A stretch of 64,000 nucleotides of DNA from Daphnia carinata. Taxonomy: Eukaryota > Arthropoda > Branchiopoda > Diplostraca > Daphniidae. Shown here piece by piece: positions 26,633-40,349 of this stretch (position 1 is the first letter of the stretch; every line of letters begins with the position of its first letter). A program made the position numbers and the translations under genes. The notes under the pieces were generated by a model. The model was not told the origin of the DNA. It ran no database searches and saw only the letters and a list, made by a program, of their open reading frames with translations. The stretch covers positions 5,037,803-5,101,802 of the forward strand of contig NC_081332.1 of the NCBI RefSeq assembly GCF_022539665.2. Direction: 5' to 3'.

Positions 26633-29600
26633 ATGGATTCGAAATCGTTGCCGCTGAGTCGACTCCAGTCGAATTTAACGTGCTCGATCTGCCAGGGCTA
26701 CCTGATCGACGCCACGACCATCACTGAGTGCATGCACACCTGTGAGTACCTACACCGTTTCTTCCCCACTATAATTATCCGGCTATTATCTACGCATCAT
26801 TATGCAAAGCCATCATTCTCTGTCCCTCTGCCGGGTTTTTTTTTCTAAATTTTTCTTTTAAATTACAGTTTGCAAATCCTGTTTGCTGCAACGAGTCGAG
26901 AGTGGAAGGACGTTTTGCCCGCGGTGCGGGATTCAACTGCAACGGTCTCGTCTGGGCGAACAACTGAAGCTGGATCATGCCGTTCAAGCTTTGGTCTACG
27001 CTGCCGTTCCCGGTTTGTGGCAAGAAGAACAGCGCAGGCGCAAGCACTTCGTCGATCATCATCCTTTGTGTACGTATTTATTTTATTTTTTTTTTTTAAT
27101 CTATTTTCGATCAAACTTTCCCTATTTTTTTTTTTTGAACGGTGATGAAGATGTACTTACATCGACTCTTCCTTCTTAACCCCCGTCAACTGTGGTTACA
27201 TGCCGACGTGATGGATGTTTTAAAACATGCACCCAACCGCGCCCACGTTAAAAATCCTCTCCCCCCTCCTTTTCTTGTTTCGCATCCAATGGATGTGCCT
27301 GTCGGAGTCTTTTTCTCCGATTTCTATGAGTTTGAAGAAAGAAAAAGAACGACGGGGGGTTGTCTCCCTTTCCCCCCCTTGAATCGACGCCCCTCTCTAG
27401 TTATGATTCATCGTTTTCGGGACTGTCAATCAACCTGAAAGTAGCGTGATCGGTTCGAATTTGACTAACGCATTTCCCTTGTTAATCGATATATTTCCAA
27501 TGGTTGCACAAAGTACATACTTGTTTTTAAAAATGCAATCTCGTTATCAGAGTGGCGGTGTACCACTGGCTTAATGGGTTGCGCGTTCGGTACTCCCGCC
27601 ATATCGGCACGAGACACGCTGCGCATGACAATTATGGGATCATTTCACAGTCGAACCGTCAAAGGCGGAAGAATTAACAAAAAAAAAGAGAACCCCTCCG
27701 AAAACCTGTTTATTTTCAATGTTATCACATGTTTTGCATGTCACTAAAAGAGATACATCCACAACGTGTCTTAAAACTTGATGGAATTTTTTTTATTATA
27801 GCAACTTCGGTGGCCCCTCCGCTACAACACCCGACCTGCTTCTCGCCGTCTGACCCCATCTCCCTCTCGCTCGACTTCATACCTCAGTAAGTTTTCCCTT
27901 TTTTTTTTTTTTTTTTTTTTTTTTAAGGTTTCTCAGTTGTAAACCCATTTCTGGCCCAACAGGTCGCGCGAAGAGGATTCCAACCTTAACCTGAAAGGCC
28001 CTTGTTCACCTCAGGTATATATTACACAACTTGATGTGCTTTATTGAGGTCTGATTGGATTTCTTTTTTAAAACAGACGATTGGTAGGCGTTTCTTTCGC
28101 TGTCCGGCTGCTGTTGCTGTTCACCACTTTCAGAAGCTCCTCAGCCTAAAATTTGAACTTCCACCTCATTATACTGTAAGTGAATAAATTTAATTTTCTT
28201 AGGAAGAAAAGTCAATTGTATTCTTGCATGAAAATAGATTGAGATTCACTGCCAGGGAGAAAAATTAGCGTCTTCTTTCAGACTGATGGATGTCGCTTAC
28301 AAAACGGGTTGGACTCAGGTATGTGCCTTCTATGATTCTTTCGAATTTTTCAAACCGATCAATCAATGTCGGAGTTACTTGAAAGCTTACGGGGCTCCTG
28401 CGAATACTTTGCAACATTCCACACAGCCAATTTTCTTTTGTATTTAAATGCCTCACGTTTTCAATTAGGAGGAGCCACTGCGCTTAGAGTACAAAATTGT
28501 TAAAAATCCGGCTAGCAAAGCGACAGTGTTAATTTCCGGAAGCACTGCCGAACACGTCACTCAATCTAATCGGTGTCACAGTAGAACGTCGTCTACAGAA
28601 TTCAGTGGCAAAACTACCACTGGTGTTAAACGTTCATCCGCACCTCCGCCATCTACTCCGGCCAAACAGCAGAAATTGTCTATATCCATCAAAAAGGCTG
28701 CGTTGCAAAATAATGCGGAAGAAGTTGTCCATCGTTCGCCTATGAAATCGCCCCAAGAACACGTCAACAAGAAAAAGAGCGGCCGGAAGAAGCGGAAAAG
28801 ACGGAAAACGATGGATTTAATTCCGATCATGGAACCCATGTACCCACTCAAAGTTAAAATAGTTGAAAGAATGAAATCACCCGAGTATTCGTGGCCCCGA
28901 CCTAACGGCGTCGAACTTCTCGTTCAAGCGGCGGAATTGGCATCGCGTCAGAATCCCACTCCGCCGCCGGAATCTGAAAAAACGGATGCACCCAATAGTC
29001 CGCCTCCATTGCTTCCGATATGCAATAGTGATACGGTGAATAACAATAGCAAACCAACGTGTCTCGAGAAAGAAATTGCGAAAGAAGATACTCCGCAATT
29101 GACCGGAATGGCGGAAGATGATTTGGAAGAAGACGACAAGTTGTTGATGGTCGACGAAACGAATTTGAACAGCAGCAATGGAAGAGATTCCGGAATGGCT
29201 AATGATGATGAAGAGGATGATTCGGCTGGAGCGTTGGATCTTTCGGCTAAATCATCGCGGTATTCTCCTCCAGATGAATCAAGTAGCAAAACGCAAAGCA
29301 AATCCGTTTCGCCTCCGTTCATCCAGCAGCGATCCACCGCGCTTCATTCGATCACTGACAGCTTAGCTGAAAGGCAACAACGCATCCAGCAACAGCAACG
29401 CCGTTTACCTACCCATCATCCGGAAGCCATGAGGAATTTGGTAACGTTGTCTCAGACGGCCGCGTTAGTTCCGCCGCATCCGCAGCAAGTAGCCACTCAG
29501 CGGCTCATTGTAGCGTCGTATATGCATCAGTTCGCGGCTGCTGCGGCCGCTAGAGCCGCATCCGCACCGCTACGCCCTCCTAAACCCCCTCAACCGAGTA

Positions 29601-29638
29601 AGTCCCTAACCCACGGGTTGTTACGGCGTCCATTCTGA
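26633..29638 (+). CDS. Polycomb RING finger protein, Psc/Su(z)2 (PCGF) type, copy 2
   Basis: Seven exons: 26633-26741, 26869-27069, 27802-27886, 27963-28014, 28077-28175, 28238-28318, 28469-29638; 1797 nt, 598 residues. RING at about 17-60 ([20 protein letters not shown], then FCKSCLLQR...FCPRCGIQL). RAWUL follows (RRFFRCPAAVAVHHFQKLLS, IEIHCQGEKLASSFRLMDVA, EEPLRLEYKI). The tail has a basic stretch (KKKSGRKKRKRRK), acidic tracts, the GALDLS motif and a Gln/Ala-rich end. A strong donor-like site (CCGA|GTAAGT at 29598) near the 3' end raises the chance of an extra 3' exon replacing the last 13 residues. Introns in the RING (phase 1, same codon) and the 81-nt RAWUL exon match copy 1, so the two genes are tandem duplicates like Psc and Su(z)2. 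Confidence 0.9.
29228..29245 (+). other. ALDLS motif in PCGF copy 2 tail
   Basis: Second occurrence of GALDLS, in a disordered acidic tail that otherwise differs from copy 1. Conservation of this short motif across diverged tails suggests a kept docking site; CtBP is the obvious candidate. Confidence 0.45.
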
Positions 29639-31507
29639 TTTGCTCTCCTATGTAACTCACTCGCCAGTGCATAATTTCTATTTTTGCGTCATCTTATATA
29701 GCCTATTTGAAACAGTTTCATGTCCTCCATTTTTGTTTTCTTGTCAGAGTGCGTTGTTAGGTTTATTTCTTAATTTATAAACAAGCCGCTGTATAAAAGT
29801 GCTATAGAGAGTTATGGTTCAAAGTGTGATGGAATTCTTTTTTTGGCTTAGTTTTGTCGGAGGTTGTTGTTGTCTCTGTCCACTATGACGTAACGTTTAT
29901 GCGTTTTCCTCCTACAAGAAAGCTTTTTTGATGATCCTATTTTTCTGTTTCTTGTTTATTATTTTTTTTACGTGTTTTTGTTTTTGTATGGAAGAGTATG
30001 CTAATACCAAAAAATGTTGCAAAATAAATGGTTATGACGTCATCGTGTTTCTTTGTGCGCGTTCTCAATCGATCATTATGACACGGTGCGCTGTGATTGG
30101 CCGAAGGGCGGAGTCAGAGCCGCTTTCCTGTGGGCCGGGCCAAAAGGAAGTATCCAATCGGGAAAATGGGGTCGCCAAGCAGAAGTCTCTTTGCCTAGTT
30201 TGTGGAAACATTCCAAAAAAGAATTCGCGTATTTCAAAATTTGTACAATAGGTTGCTTGAAGAGGCAGTGGAATCAAGGTAGTTCTTATTCATTTTCAAA
30301 AGATGAGCAATCAAGTCTTCAATTGTTCTACCCTTGTACGTCTTGTGTGGGATCTTGATCGAAAAAAAGTGAGTCATGGATACTTGATATTTTGTGGTAA
30401 AGAATCAGCATCGTCGTTTGTAACTCGATTTCCTCTCAAGAATGGCTGGGTAAGTCACAAATTGAGACCATTGTTGCATAATGGATACACGTCCCGTGAA
30501 GGGTGTACCATTCAGATCGGATAATTGAATCAACGTTTAGAATGAGTTTGTTTTTATGGTCAGACATAGAGAACGAAGGGCGAGAATTTTTGGTTTTCGT
30601 ATATCGAGAATGGAAAGCGTAGTGCATATCGAGAGGGGGTTTCTATGGTTACCATAGATGCTCAATACGCCTGTTCTTGCCATCAGTGGTTTGGAATGTT
30701 CGAAGCGCGCGGAGATTATTATTCCAAAGCGCCATTGTACTGCCATCTAGTGACTGATTTAGGTATAAAAATATCAAATAAAAATGATATGGACTGACAA
30801 CTGAAATAAATTTGAGTGACATTTTTATCTCGTTTAATCGATTAGTTTATTTTGACAGTACACAAAAACAGTTACCGCTGTTCAAAATACCGCTTAAATT
30901 GTTTAAACACATTGTATAGATTTTCAAAAAGGAAACTGCGTTTCAATACATTAAAATATGCATAAACAGCTTCGAATAGTTTAAAAACGTTAGAGAATAA
31001 AATTTTTTTTTATTGCTACCGGTTTTATGTACGAAAACAAAATATGAATTTTACTTTTAGTCGTACTTCATTATAATACCTAAACAGTATAATTGGCGCT
31101 CCTAGCGACGGAGTAAAAATATGAAATAGTGTGATTGATAGCTGTTATTAGACGCAGAATTTAACTCGCAAGATTATAAATGACCCAGTATGGAATATTT
31201 CTGATGTATTTCCTTATGTGAACTAACTGTGGATTTCTAAAGGAGATATTTGCATTCTCGGACCAGTCACCGGTGGCGCTGCCTTATCGTCGCAACTTTG
31301 AAAATATTCGCACTTATCAAGGGCCTGGAAAAACAATAAAACAACTACAACAGAGCTTCAAGGGGAGGGAAAAAACAAACAAAACAGGTTTTGGGGATCG
31401 ACTTTTAATTTGACTCCTTCAAGGTTACCGTTAGGCCACTGTCACTGGTTTTATAAATGTGAAAATAACCGGTTTTAAGGTCAGTGCGTAAGCCCAAAGA
31501 GGATGAC
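29639..31507. promoter_or_regulatory. Intergenic: PCGF 3' UTR and JAK upstream region
   Basis: About 1.9 kb. The first few hundred bases are AT-rich 3' UTR. Around 30090-30180 there is a GC-rich island with two CCAAT/ATTGG boxes and a GGGCGGAGTC element, which looks like a promoter. Short open frames in the island do not resemble proteins. Confidence 0.4.
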
Positions 31508-34500
31508 ATGAGAATGTCGATTGTCGTGAAAATTATCGGTTCCACTCCCGGTATTATTCCAATTAACGATGGATTGTCGTTCGAAGATGTTTGCACACAA
31601 TGCTGTCGCGATTTGGAAATCAAGCCTGCGTCACGATACCTTTTTGCACTAAGAAACGAGACCACGAAACTATATGTAAACCCATCAGACCTTCTGGAAG
31701 CTGGGGAGCTTGGAAATGGTTCATATGAACTCAGACTGCGATTTTGGCCTTCACTTACGAACCTTTCAAAAATTGGCACCAAAGCTCTCAACTACTTTTA
31801 TCGGCAAGTTTGTGAAGAGTTTGTCGATGGCCAGGTTACAGCATTCAACAACAAAGCAAACCAAAGTGTTGCTTTGGGTTTAGCTGTGACAGCTATGTAT
31901 TGCCACATGAAGGACTATGGTGGTAAAATGAGTGAAGTCTTAGCAAATTACAAAAAGTTTGTCCCGAAGATGGTAAGACGCAATTCAAACCTCAAATATA
32001 GCACCGAATCCCTGAAAGCACGATTGAATCAAGTGGTTCTGAATCCACCTGGTGAAACCTGGTTCTTCAAGCAAGAATTCCTGAAAACTGTTGCGCAAAC
32101 AGCCACTGATTATTTAGTTGAAAAATATCCTGTTAAAGTGGAGGAGGGTGAAGAATTGATTGAATTTGACCTCATAATTCAACCTATGGGCAGTGAACAT
32201 TCAGGAGTGAAGATGCAGTCAGTAAAAAAAAAAATTGTAAGAATCCTTGGTTCTCTTAAAGTCAATTTCAATGTAGTTCAATAAATAATTATATTATTTT
32301 ATAGCCCAGTCAATATGTTTGTTCCATTGAGGAGATATGCTTTGTCTCCATCAGGAAAAGCGATAACCGTATGGAAATATCGCGAATCAATGGTGTACCT
32401 CAGTATATTCTAATGGAGAGTGAAGAGTCGATGAAGAGTTGTGTTGGTGCCTTGAACGGCTATTATCGCCTTATGGAGAAATGGACCTTTGATTTGTGCG
32501 GTGAATTGGTTACACCGTCTCTTGTCAGATTACGAAGCCTCAAGTGTCATGGTCCTGTCGGGTATATCGCATGCAGATAAAATAGATTTTCTAGTGTACT
32601 ATTTACTAAAATTCATTGAAATTTAGGGATTCATTTGCTTATGATAAACTACGAGTCAAACGTCAAAACAAGCAAGGATCTTACTTGTTGCGGTCTGTAA
32701 TTTCTTTATTTGCTCTTAGACAACTTGATTATTCATTGTTTTCATTTTAATTAGTGAAAGTCATCTCAGCTATGATGAACTTTTTTTGGATGTTTGCCTG
32801 GAGGATGGACAACCGGCAACAACATTTTCAATCGTTAAATCAGCGGATGGTGCGTGGACGTTTGCTGGACTAGAATGCCAGCCATGCAACAACGTGCGCG
32901 AATTACTAGCAGTTCAGGGCAACGAGAAACGACTAGGAATTTCTGGATTTGATCTGAAAGAATGCCTGCCGTCGTCGGAAAACGGTAGTAGCAGATTAGT
33001 ACTTGTTTGTTATCGAATTTTTGTTTTGAAATTCTTACTATTTTTATAATAGACGTCTCGGAACTTTTGCTCTGTCGCCATAAACCCATCGAATTTGAAA
33101 TGTCGCTCAGCCAAAGTGCATTTTCGCAGTTACCTGTTTGCATTCCAACTCAGTCTATCCAGCTGTACGTAGGTGCTGGATTCCAGTGTCAGTTTGACGG
33201 CCGTTTTACCACTGTTTATCGGGGAGTATGGCGACGAACAGCAGACGAACAAATCCAAATCGTTCACAAACTTCTTAGGGCTGAGTACCGACAATCCCAT
33301 TATCAAGTAAGTATTTTCCTGTTGCTTTTTTATGGACTTTGTTCCGCTTTCATTAATTATTCTCCAATGTTTCAAGGCATTCCTTGAATCGGTACAAAAA
33401 TCGTTGTTTTGGCGTTCTGAAACTATTGTTCATGTCTTCGGTATCGTCTTGGATGTTAATTTGAGAGTCATTATGGAGTATCTACCTCACGGCCCACTAG
33501 ACAAGTATTTGCGAGAACACGACTTGCCTATAATTGATCTTGTGGAAGCTGCGACCAATCTTGCCAAGGCCTTATTTTACCTGGTGTGGATTATCATCAT
33601 CTCTACTTTTCCAAGAAGTTTTTATTTAAGTTTCTCTCATTGTGTAGGAAGAGAAAGGTTTTGTTCACGGTAAAGTCCGCTGCAGAAATTTGATGTTAGC
33701 CTCGCATACCTCCAATTCTATCCGAGTAAAGCTGGCAGATCCTGGAATACTGTCCTACTCCGATGACGAGTATAGAGCACTTTAGACGAAATCTTTTATT
33801 TAATATTTCAATCGGCCCTATCTTCAATGTTAGGTTACCTTGGATACCGATCGAGTTGTATGATTCATTAGAGTTGGTGCATCGTAGGAGCACTGCTGAT
33901 ATATGGGCTTGTGGAACGTGCATGTGGGAAATATTTTCACACGGAGAGAAACCGTGCCTCGGATTCAGCAAGACCAAAATTATTCAGGTATTGTATTGTG
34001 TAAAAAATGTATTTTACTTGAACTTCTTATTCACTTGATCTATTTTATTATCTTAAGGGTTTCTTGAGTGGATGGAGGCCTCCAAGACCTGAGAAGTGCT
34101 TGGGCGAAGTTTATCATATAATGATTGGAACTTGGTATCCGGACGTTTCCCTCAGGCCAAAAGCTCAATCTGTTATGCGAGATATAAACCAGATTCTTTA
34201 TGAAGGTACGGACAATTTTAAAAATAACTTATGCTTGGTGGTAACTTATTTGCACTGTTTAGTCTACAACTCGAGGCGTAGTAATGTATACGAACTGGTT
34301 AATGATCAGCGTTCGCTGAATGGAAGTTTGGCATCTGGATTAACGGAAGCCACGAGTACGTTTCCTAAGATGTGCTTAATTTTGTTTTTACTTATAGTTT
34401 TTTTTTCTTTATTTAGCGCTCAGAGCCCTCTCCGAAAACCATGATACAATTTCGTTTGACTCGCAGTTTGACGACAACACATTTCAGGTATTTCATTTGT

Positions 34501-35767
34501 CCGGTCGTAAAATGAAGCTAATTATTTATCCTCACGATTTACTCTAATAGAATCCCCACGCTTCCATGAATTTTCTACTTTCAACTATGGCATTAAACGG
34601 TGGCTCGTCATTGCAATTTGATGATGAAGGCACATCGGAGTTGGCTGCTGAAATTTACGAATTAGAGCGTAAAAAGTTAGAAGTGGGCCGACTGCTCGGC
34701 CAGGTAAATTCAATTTCAAAATACGTCTAGTTTGAAGTGCATTAACGCCTCCGCGCTATTTCAAAGGGCAATTACGGTGAAGTGCGTATCGGAGTAATAC
34801 GCCACAGCGATGGCACGGAAGAAACCGTCGCCGTCAAGAAGCTCAAGAGCACAGCAATGAATAATCCGGAGAGTGTTGATCTCCAACGTGAATGCGCGAT
34901 CATGAAGGTAGCCTTTCAGCATAACCTTGCACGATTTTCACTGATTATCATTTTTAGGTATCGGTTATTATTATTGGAATTTTTATTTATAGAGCCTACA
35001 TCATCCAAACATTGTAGAAATCAAAGCCATTGTCACTGAACCGTCTACGTTATTAGTTATGGAATATTTTCCAATGGGCTGTCTGATGGCTTATTTGCAT
35101 ACTGAAAAGGAAAGTATTACGGACCAGCAGCTAATCAAATTTGCAACAGACGTGGCTGAGGTTTGCATCTTTCCAAGGCATTTTTGACGATTAGTTGATT
35201 GTAACAATTTTTTAGGGTATGGCATATCTTGGTGAGAACAACATTGTCCATCGTGATCTCGCTGCTCGCAATATTCTCGTAGCTGCTGTCGATTTGGTAA
35301 AGATTTCCGATTTCGGTTTGGCTCGCCAAGTCGGCTATAATGGCTATTACGCCGTTCGTGATCGGGGTCAAAAATTGCCTATGCCTTGGTAAAAAAAAAA
35401 AGAAAACAAAAACTAATTTATAGAAATAATGCTTGATTTCTATGAAAATTCATGTTTGTTTCCATTTCTCAGGTACGCGCCGGAAAGTTTAGCTTATGGG
35501 AAATTTTCCGTCCAGTCAGACGTATGGTCGTTCGGTGTCACGCTCTATGAAATGTTTAGCAGGGGCCTGGAGCCTAATTTTGTCAGCGGTGACCAAACTT
35601 TGTTGTTGAGAGCCTTACAGCAGGGGCGTCGTTTACCTTGTCCTCCGGGCTGTAATCCACTGATCTATCGTGACTTAATGAAACCGTGTTGGGATGCAGA
35701 AGCTTCTCAGCGGCCATCTTTTAAAACATTGCTTGACAAATTACGCTACGTGGCGAATCAGCTGTGA
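31508..35767 (+). CDS. hop: Janus kinase (Hopscotch/JAK)
   Basis: Sixteen exons: 31508-32221, 32305-32561, 32627-32692, 32755-32984, 33053-33306, 33377-33583, 33648-33769, 33834-33987, 34058-34205, 34263-34355, 34417-34487, 34551-34703, 34767-34907, 34993-35160, 35216-35388, 35473-35767; 3246 nt, 1081 residues. Order: FERM (about 1-330), SH2 with [19 protein letters not shown] whose Arg codon is split by an intron, pseudokinase with HGKVRCRN in place of HRD and DPG in place of DFG, then tyrosine kinase with [27 protein letters not shown] and a twin-tyrosine activation loop (NGYYAVRD). It couples cytokine receptors to STAT. The start chosen is the first in-frame ATG (MRMSIVVK); ATG at 31514 is an alternative. 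Confidence 0.95.
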
Positions 35768-38700
35768 TATTTTTATCAATCGCCTTTATCACCGCCTGTT
35801 TGCAAACCTACAAATAAGCCAAGAAGTCAGAGGCTATCTCCGTCATTGATCGATGTTTTTACCTCAACCAAATGGCCATTCTTTTTTTAACTTTCATATC
35901 TACCGAAATTTCCAATAACGATATGCTACTATAAAAATAACTTACTAAAAGAAAGTCATTCCACTTTGGTTTTCTATAAAAACTTAATTCCTTTCTTCTT
36001 ACAGATTTATTTTTGTTTCTAATAGACAATATAGTTGCTATTTCATTTACAGGGTATGATTGTATCGCATATCGTTTCCCGTGTGGGGCGTATATTGTCT
36101 GGCACAGTCTACATGTTCATTTGTTATTATTGATTCCGAAGACTTTGTTTTGTTTTCATGTTGATTCTGCATTGAATACATATTTGCTATCAAATTTAAA
36201 ATTGGGTTCTCCTCCTGAGCCCGGATTAAATGTGATCTACGGTTTTGTACCACCAGCCCTAATATTACTTTCCAGAATGAACTTATCAAAAATTCTCTGG
36301 CGGCCAGGAAACCGGTATCACGTAACACAAGACTTGCAGCTACAGGCTATTGCTTTGATCAACTTCCTACGTCTAGACATCATGGAGAGCATCAATTACA
36401 ACCCCAAAAAAAAATTCCCAGCAGAAAGAAGTCTCCTCCAAGGAACAAGAGTCTCAACCGAAAATATACAAAGAGGAAGTAGGGTGTGATTTACACGTTA
36501 ATGCACTAGCTGGCAGAGTTTTACATTTGTCAGAAAGAGAGGAAGCGTATTTCACCATTTCCCAGAAAAAAAGAAACTGAGTGAAACTATGATGAAATAA
36601 CAAAGGACAACCTAACAACATTCAAGACAACTTTATGTGTTGATTTCTAAAGCTGCGTCATCTTTTGCATCGTAACATTGCGTAAGACTAAATAATTCCC
36701 CGTTGCAAGTGATGACGCATGAAGCAGTGACGAAGGCCAAATGGACACACCGGCATCCGTGGTATTAGTAGCTCCATACTAAAAAGAACCACGTGCTGCC
36801 ACTTAAAAGAATATTGAGACCGTGCGTTAAACATGAGAATCAACTGGAATTGAAGAAATGTAATCGAAACGCGTTGAAACCTTCGACTAAATAAGATATT
36901 GGAGCTTTCAAGGGCGTCGGTGACTCTTGCTTGCTCCCCACTGCGTCTTCAATCGTCGGTGAACAGCACTATCAGTTTGGGTAATTGCCTTTGACACATT
37001 TGTGCCGCATACCGTGAATTTTCAATGATTATTACCAGTTTCCTTGGCCTTTTATTACGGTTCAGTACTGTGGTTGCATGACCCAGTTAAACACAGAGGT
37101 GTCAGTTGACATAATGAGTTGTGTAGCAGACGACTTCCGGAGTTTCTTTTCCAAGTGTCGGAGAGCTGTAGAACAGCGTATGAAGTTCACAAGCTATTCA
37201 ACAATCTTAAATTCTACAACAACTATTCCCAAATGCAACAGTTAATTCCTATATAACGACGTTTTGGCAAGCCTGTATCTGCACATCATTCAACCAGCAC
37301 AACATTGTTTTTCAAAACTAAAACACGCCTACGTCCACGGCTGAATACGGTGCTCATGTAACTAGACTGAAAACTGATCCACTTAGGGTACTTGAGGTAA
37401 CCATGTAAATGAATAGGTTTTCGTCCACATTCTTAGGTGCAATTTATCGATTAGCGGATCAATTTGTTATTCGTCTGTGCATGTAATTTATTCTTTGGCC
37501 CTGTCTGGACGTCTGGTTTTTTAGCTACACATGACGAGCGAAGACAAAACGAAAAAGAAAAGTAGAACAACGATGACTCAAATATGGACGATGCAGACGT
37601 TCTTTGATGCGCCATCCAGGCGATCAATGGTACGTAAATCGATCTTAGGGATATCCGATATCGAGAGCTATTTCTGTTATTGCTACTAACAACCTTGATC
37701 CTACACATATAAACGCCCCTCACTAGTTTAAAAATGGAAAACATCCAATTAATCAATACACGAATTTTTTTGAATTTTAATAGCGTCAGCGGCATGTCAA
37801 CTTCAGATGACCAACGAGTGATGGTGAGTCACGAGATGATGTCAAGAGGCACCGGATGTGCATGGATTTACTAACAGGCCATGGACCATTTTTGTATCTC
37901 CACTCACGCACACAGGCAAGGCACGCGGTTTCCTTTTTCCCCTTGTTTCCTCTGTTCGCGTGTATTGGATTAAACAAAAATCCGGTAGCGTCAGTGGCCA
38001 TGAGCCCGCATCCAGCCACATCCGCATGTTTAACTTGCATTAGATATTGTTATCGATTTTTCAGTTCATTTTCCTCTGTTAGCTCCCTCCTTTTGCTTCC
38101 CTTTTTTGTTTTACTAACATGTAGCATAACATATCCCATCAGTATGAGATAATTGTTATTCAGTCCGTAGCGGTGAACAGGGCGTCTTCAACATTCCTAG
38201 TGGCACGTCTGGTGAGACTCATCTTTTCCTCGTTCCTTACTAGTATACACCGCCACGACACGGTGGTGCCCGTTTTTGCTTTTTTCAAACATGCAGCCAA
38301 GCGTTACTCTTCCTCGCATTTACACTCTCGCTGCGTGCTGGTTCCTAATCAAACTGAGAACAGTTAAGAACAACCTGTGGCGTCCTTCCAATGGGTCAGT
38401 TTTTCATCCTCACGCTCCTTGTTTAGCTCATTTGTTATGTTTCTCTTTCCGGTGAATGCCTGTTTTCTACGTGTTAGACTCAGTAGCTCGTTTCAAATGG
38501 TTCGTAATGCATGTCAGCGTGAGTGATTCCCATCTACAATGGGTTTTTTTGCCCACTTACTTACGTGAATAGATGGCGTTCTTTTTAGTATAAAAGTGGG
38601 CGTTAGATGTCGCTCGCGTCGCTGGTAAGAAAATGCTATTTGAGTGGGCGCCATAACTGTGATGCACGGCATTATTTGTCGTCTGTTTTCCATGGCTAGA

Positions 38701-40349
38701 AGCTAATGTGTACGTGAGCTGAGGGGGAATCTAATTATTTTCCGGACCGTGCTAGATTGACGTTTGATTTCTTGTTCTTAATTGTTTTCTCGGCAATCTT
38801 TTCCATTCGAAAATGGAATAGCTGAAAATCTGCCAACTCTTGGTGTTCTCAGGTGAGCCTTCGTATCTTCTTAACTGTGAGCAACCTGTCAAGAATGGAA
38901 TTTCACTGGATTATCATTTCTGTGTGTGCTGTGTTGTGTTAGGATGTAAATGATGTCGACTGTTCTAGAGCAAGCAGAAAAAAGTGCCTGAAATCTGAAC
39001 TTGTTGTATTCCACCTCCTCGTATTCTAAAACTAGCGGTGATTCAAAATAGTCTCCTGCGTCATAGCCTTTTCACGTAGTAGTAGTTGTAACACTAGTTT
39101 GGACTTCCCATGTAGCAACTCACCTGCTCGAGGGGATTGACGGTGAATCTTCTCTCCTCGTCCTTTAGTAGTAAAACCCTTTTTTCGAAACGTACGAACT
39201 ATTGATTTATTGTCAAGACAAGGGCGTCAACTCAAACCCCATCCAGTGTCCACTTTATTGGCAGTAGCGGACAGCACTAATAGTAAAATTATCTTAAGAG
39301 ATAGTTCAGCGATAAAATCCACTAACAGTTTGTGTTTTGTCTATCGTATTGAAGAAAGAAAAGCAAAATACCGCCCTCCAATAATCACTTGACGAAAACC
39401 CTCGACATCATAATAGGGTCCATCCGGTAGGCTTTCGGTAGATATTAAAGATTCAAAAAAAAAAAAGAATAATAACTGAATAGGTAAACAAACTACTTCG
39501 TAGTAAAAGCCGCCGTTCATTGGGTTTGTATGCATGTGAATGGGAAACCGGTTTTCTCTTTGGCATTTTCGGTTAAAGTATGTCGCAAATCGCCAGAGGA
39601 TAGGACAAGTACTCCAAAAGTGTGTTGCAACAACTGGCCGTAGCCCTCCTCTTTTTCTTTTTAAGAATTTCCATAGTTTTGACGTTTCAGCATTTCTCAG
39701 TAGGCGATTCGACGTCGATGGGAACAGTCTGTTCGTCCTCCCAAATCTAGCGTAGTGCCGTTCCAGCACAGCTGTCAGTGGGCAACTGGTTGGAAGTCCT
39801 ATCGATTTGTTGGTTGGCCGACTAGACGTAGTAAAAATATTAACACCACTGCCTTTCTCAGACCCATCCTACTACGAACGCGTGCCGTGGGGCAGTGATA
39901 CGCAAGCGTCCTTGAGCCCGGTACACCTGTACTCACGAACGGTCAGCTAGTGTGCCGACGACTATGGCACATTACTGAGAAAAGAGAGTTTCTGACACAA
40001 ATTCCTCCAGTTCGTGTTTGGTTGCAAAAGTCTCGCCACATGCCTCCAAACGAGAGAAACACGAATACTTTTGTTTGCTTTGCCTGACTTAAGACTATCT
40101 AGCGGGCATAGAGGATAGTCGCTTATCTGTTTCATGTCTCGTATTAAGTGATTGTGCTATCAAAAAATGGATTGTTCTCATCGACGTAGATCATCAAGCG
40201 CAGGCACTGTTGTTGATAACAATCGGTACAGTTGCGTCGTATTTGTGCGCCTCTTACCATTTTATTTCTTAGACGTGCATGTCGTAAAAGCGTATCAGTT
40301 TTCCTTGTCCGATTTTAACACGAATCTTGTTGTCGCTGTTTTGCGCAGG
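35768..40349. other. Intergenic: JAK 3' UTR and upstream region of SMS
   Basis: 4.6 kb without a supported coding exon. An open frame at 36013-36489 follows the JAK stop but shows no family signature. 5' UTR exons of the sphingomyelin synthase gene probably lie here, because its first coding exon begins with an acceptor (TTTTGCGCAG|G) directly before the ATG. Promoter position cannot be fixed. Confidence 0.4.

Noticed and set aside
27142-27438. Frame inside the first long intron of PCGF copy 2
   Set aside because: Lies in the intron between two phase-matched exons and has no similarity to PCGF or other families.
36013-36489. 158-codon frame after JAK
   Set aside because: No domain, no good start context and composition like neighbouring non-coding DNA; a real short gene cannot be excluded.
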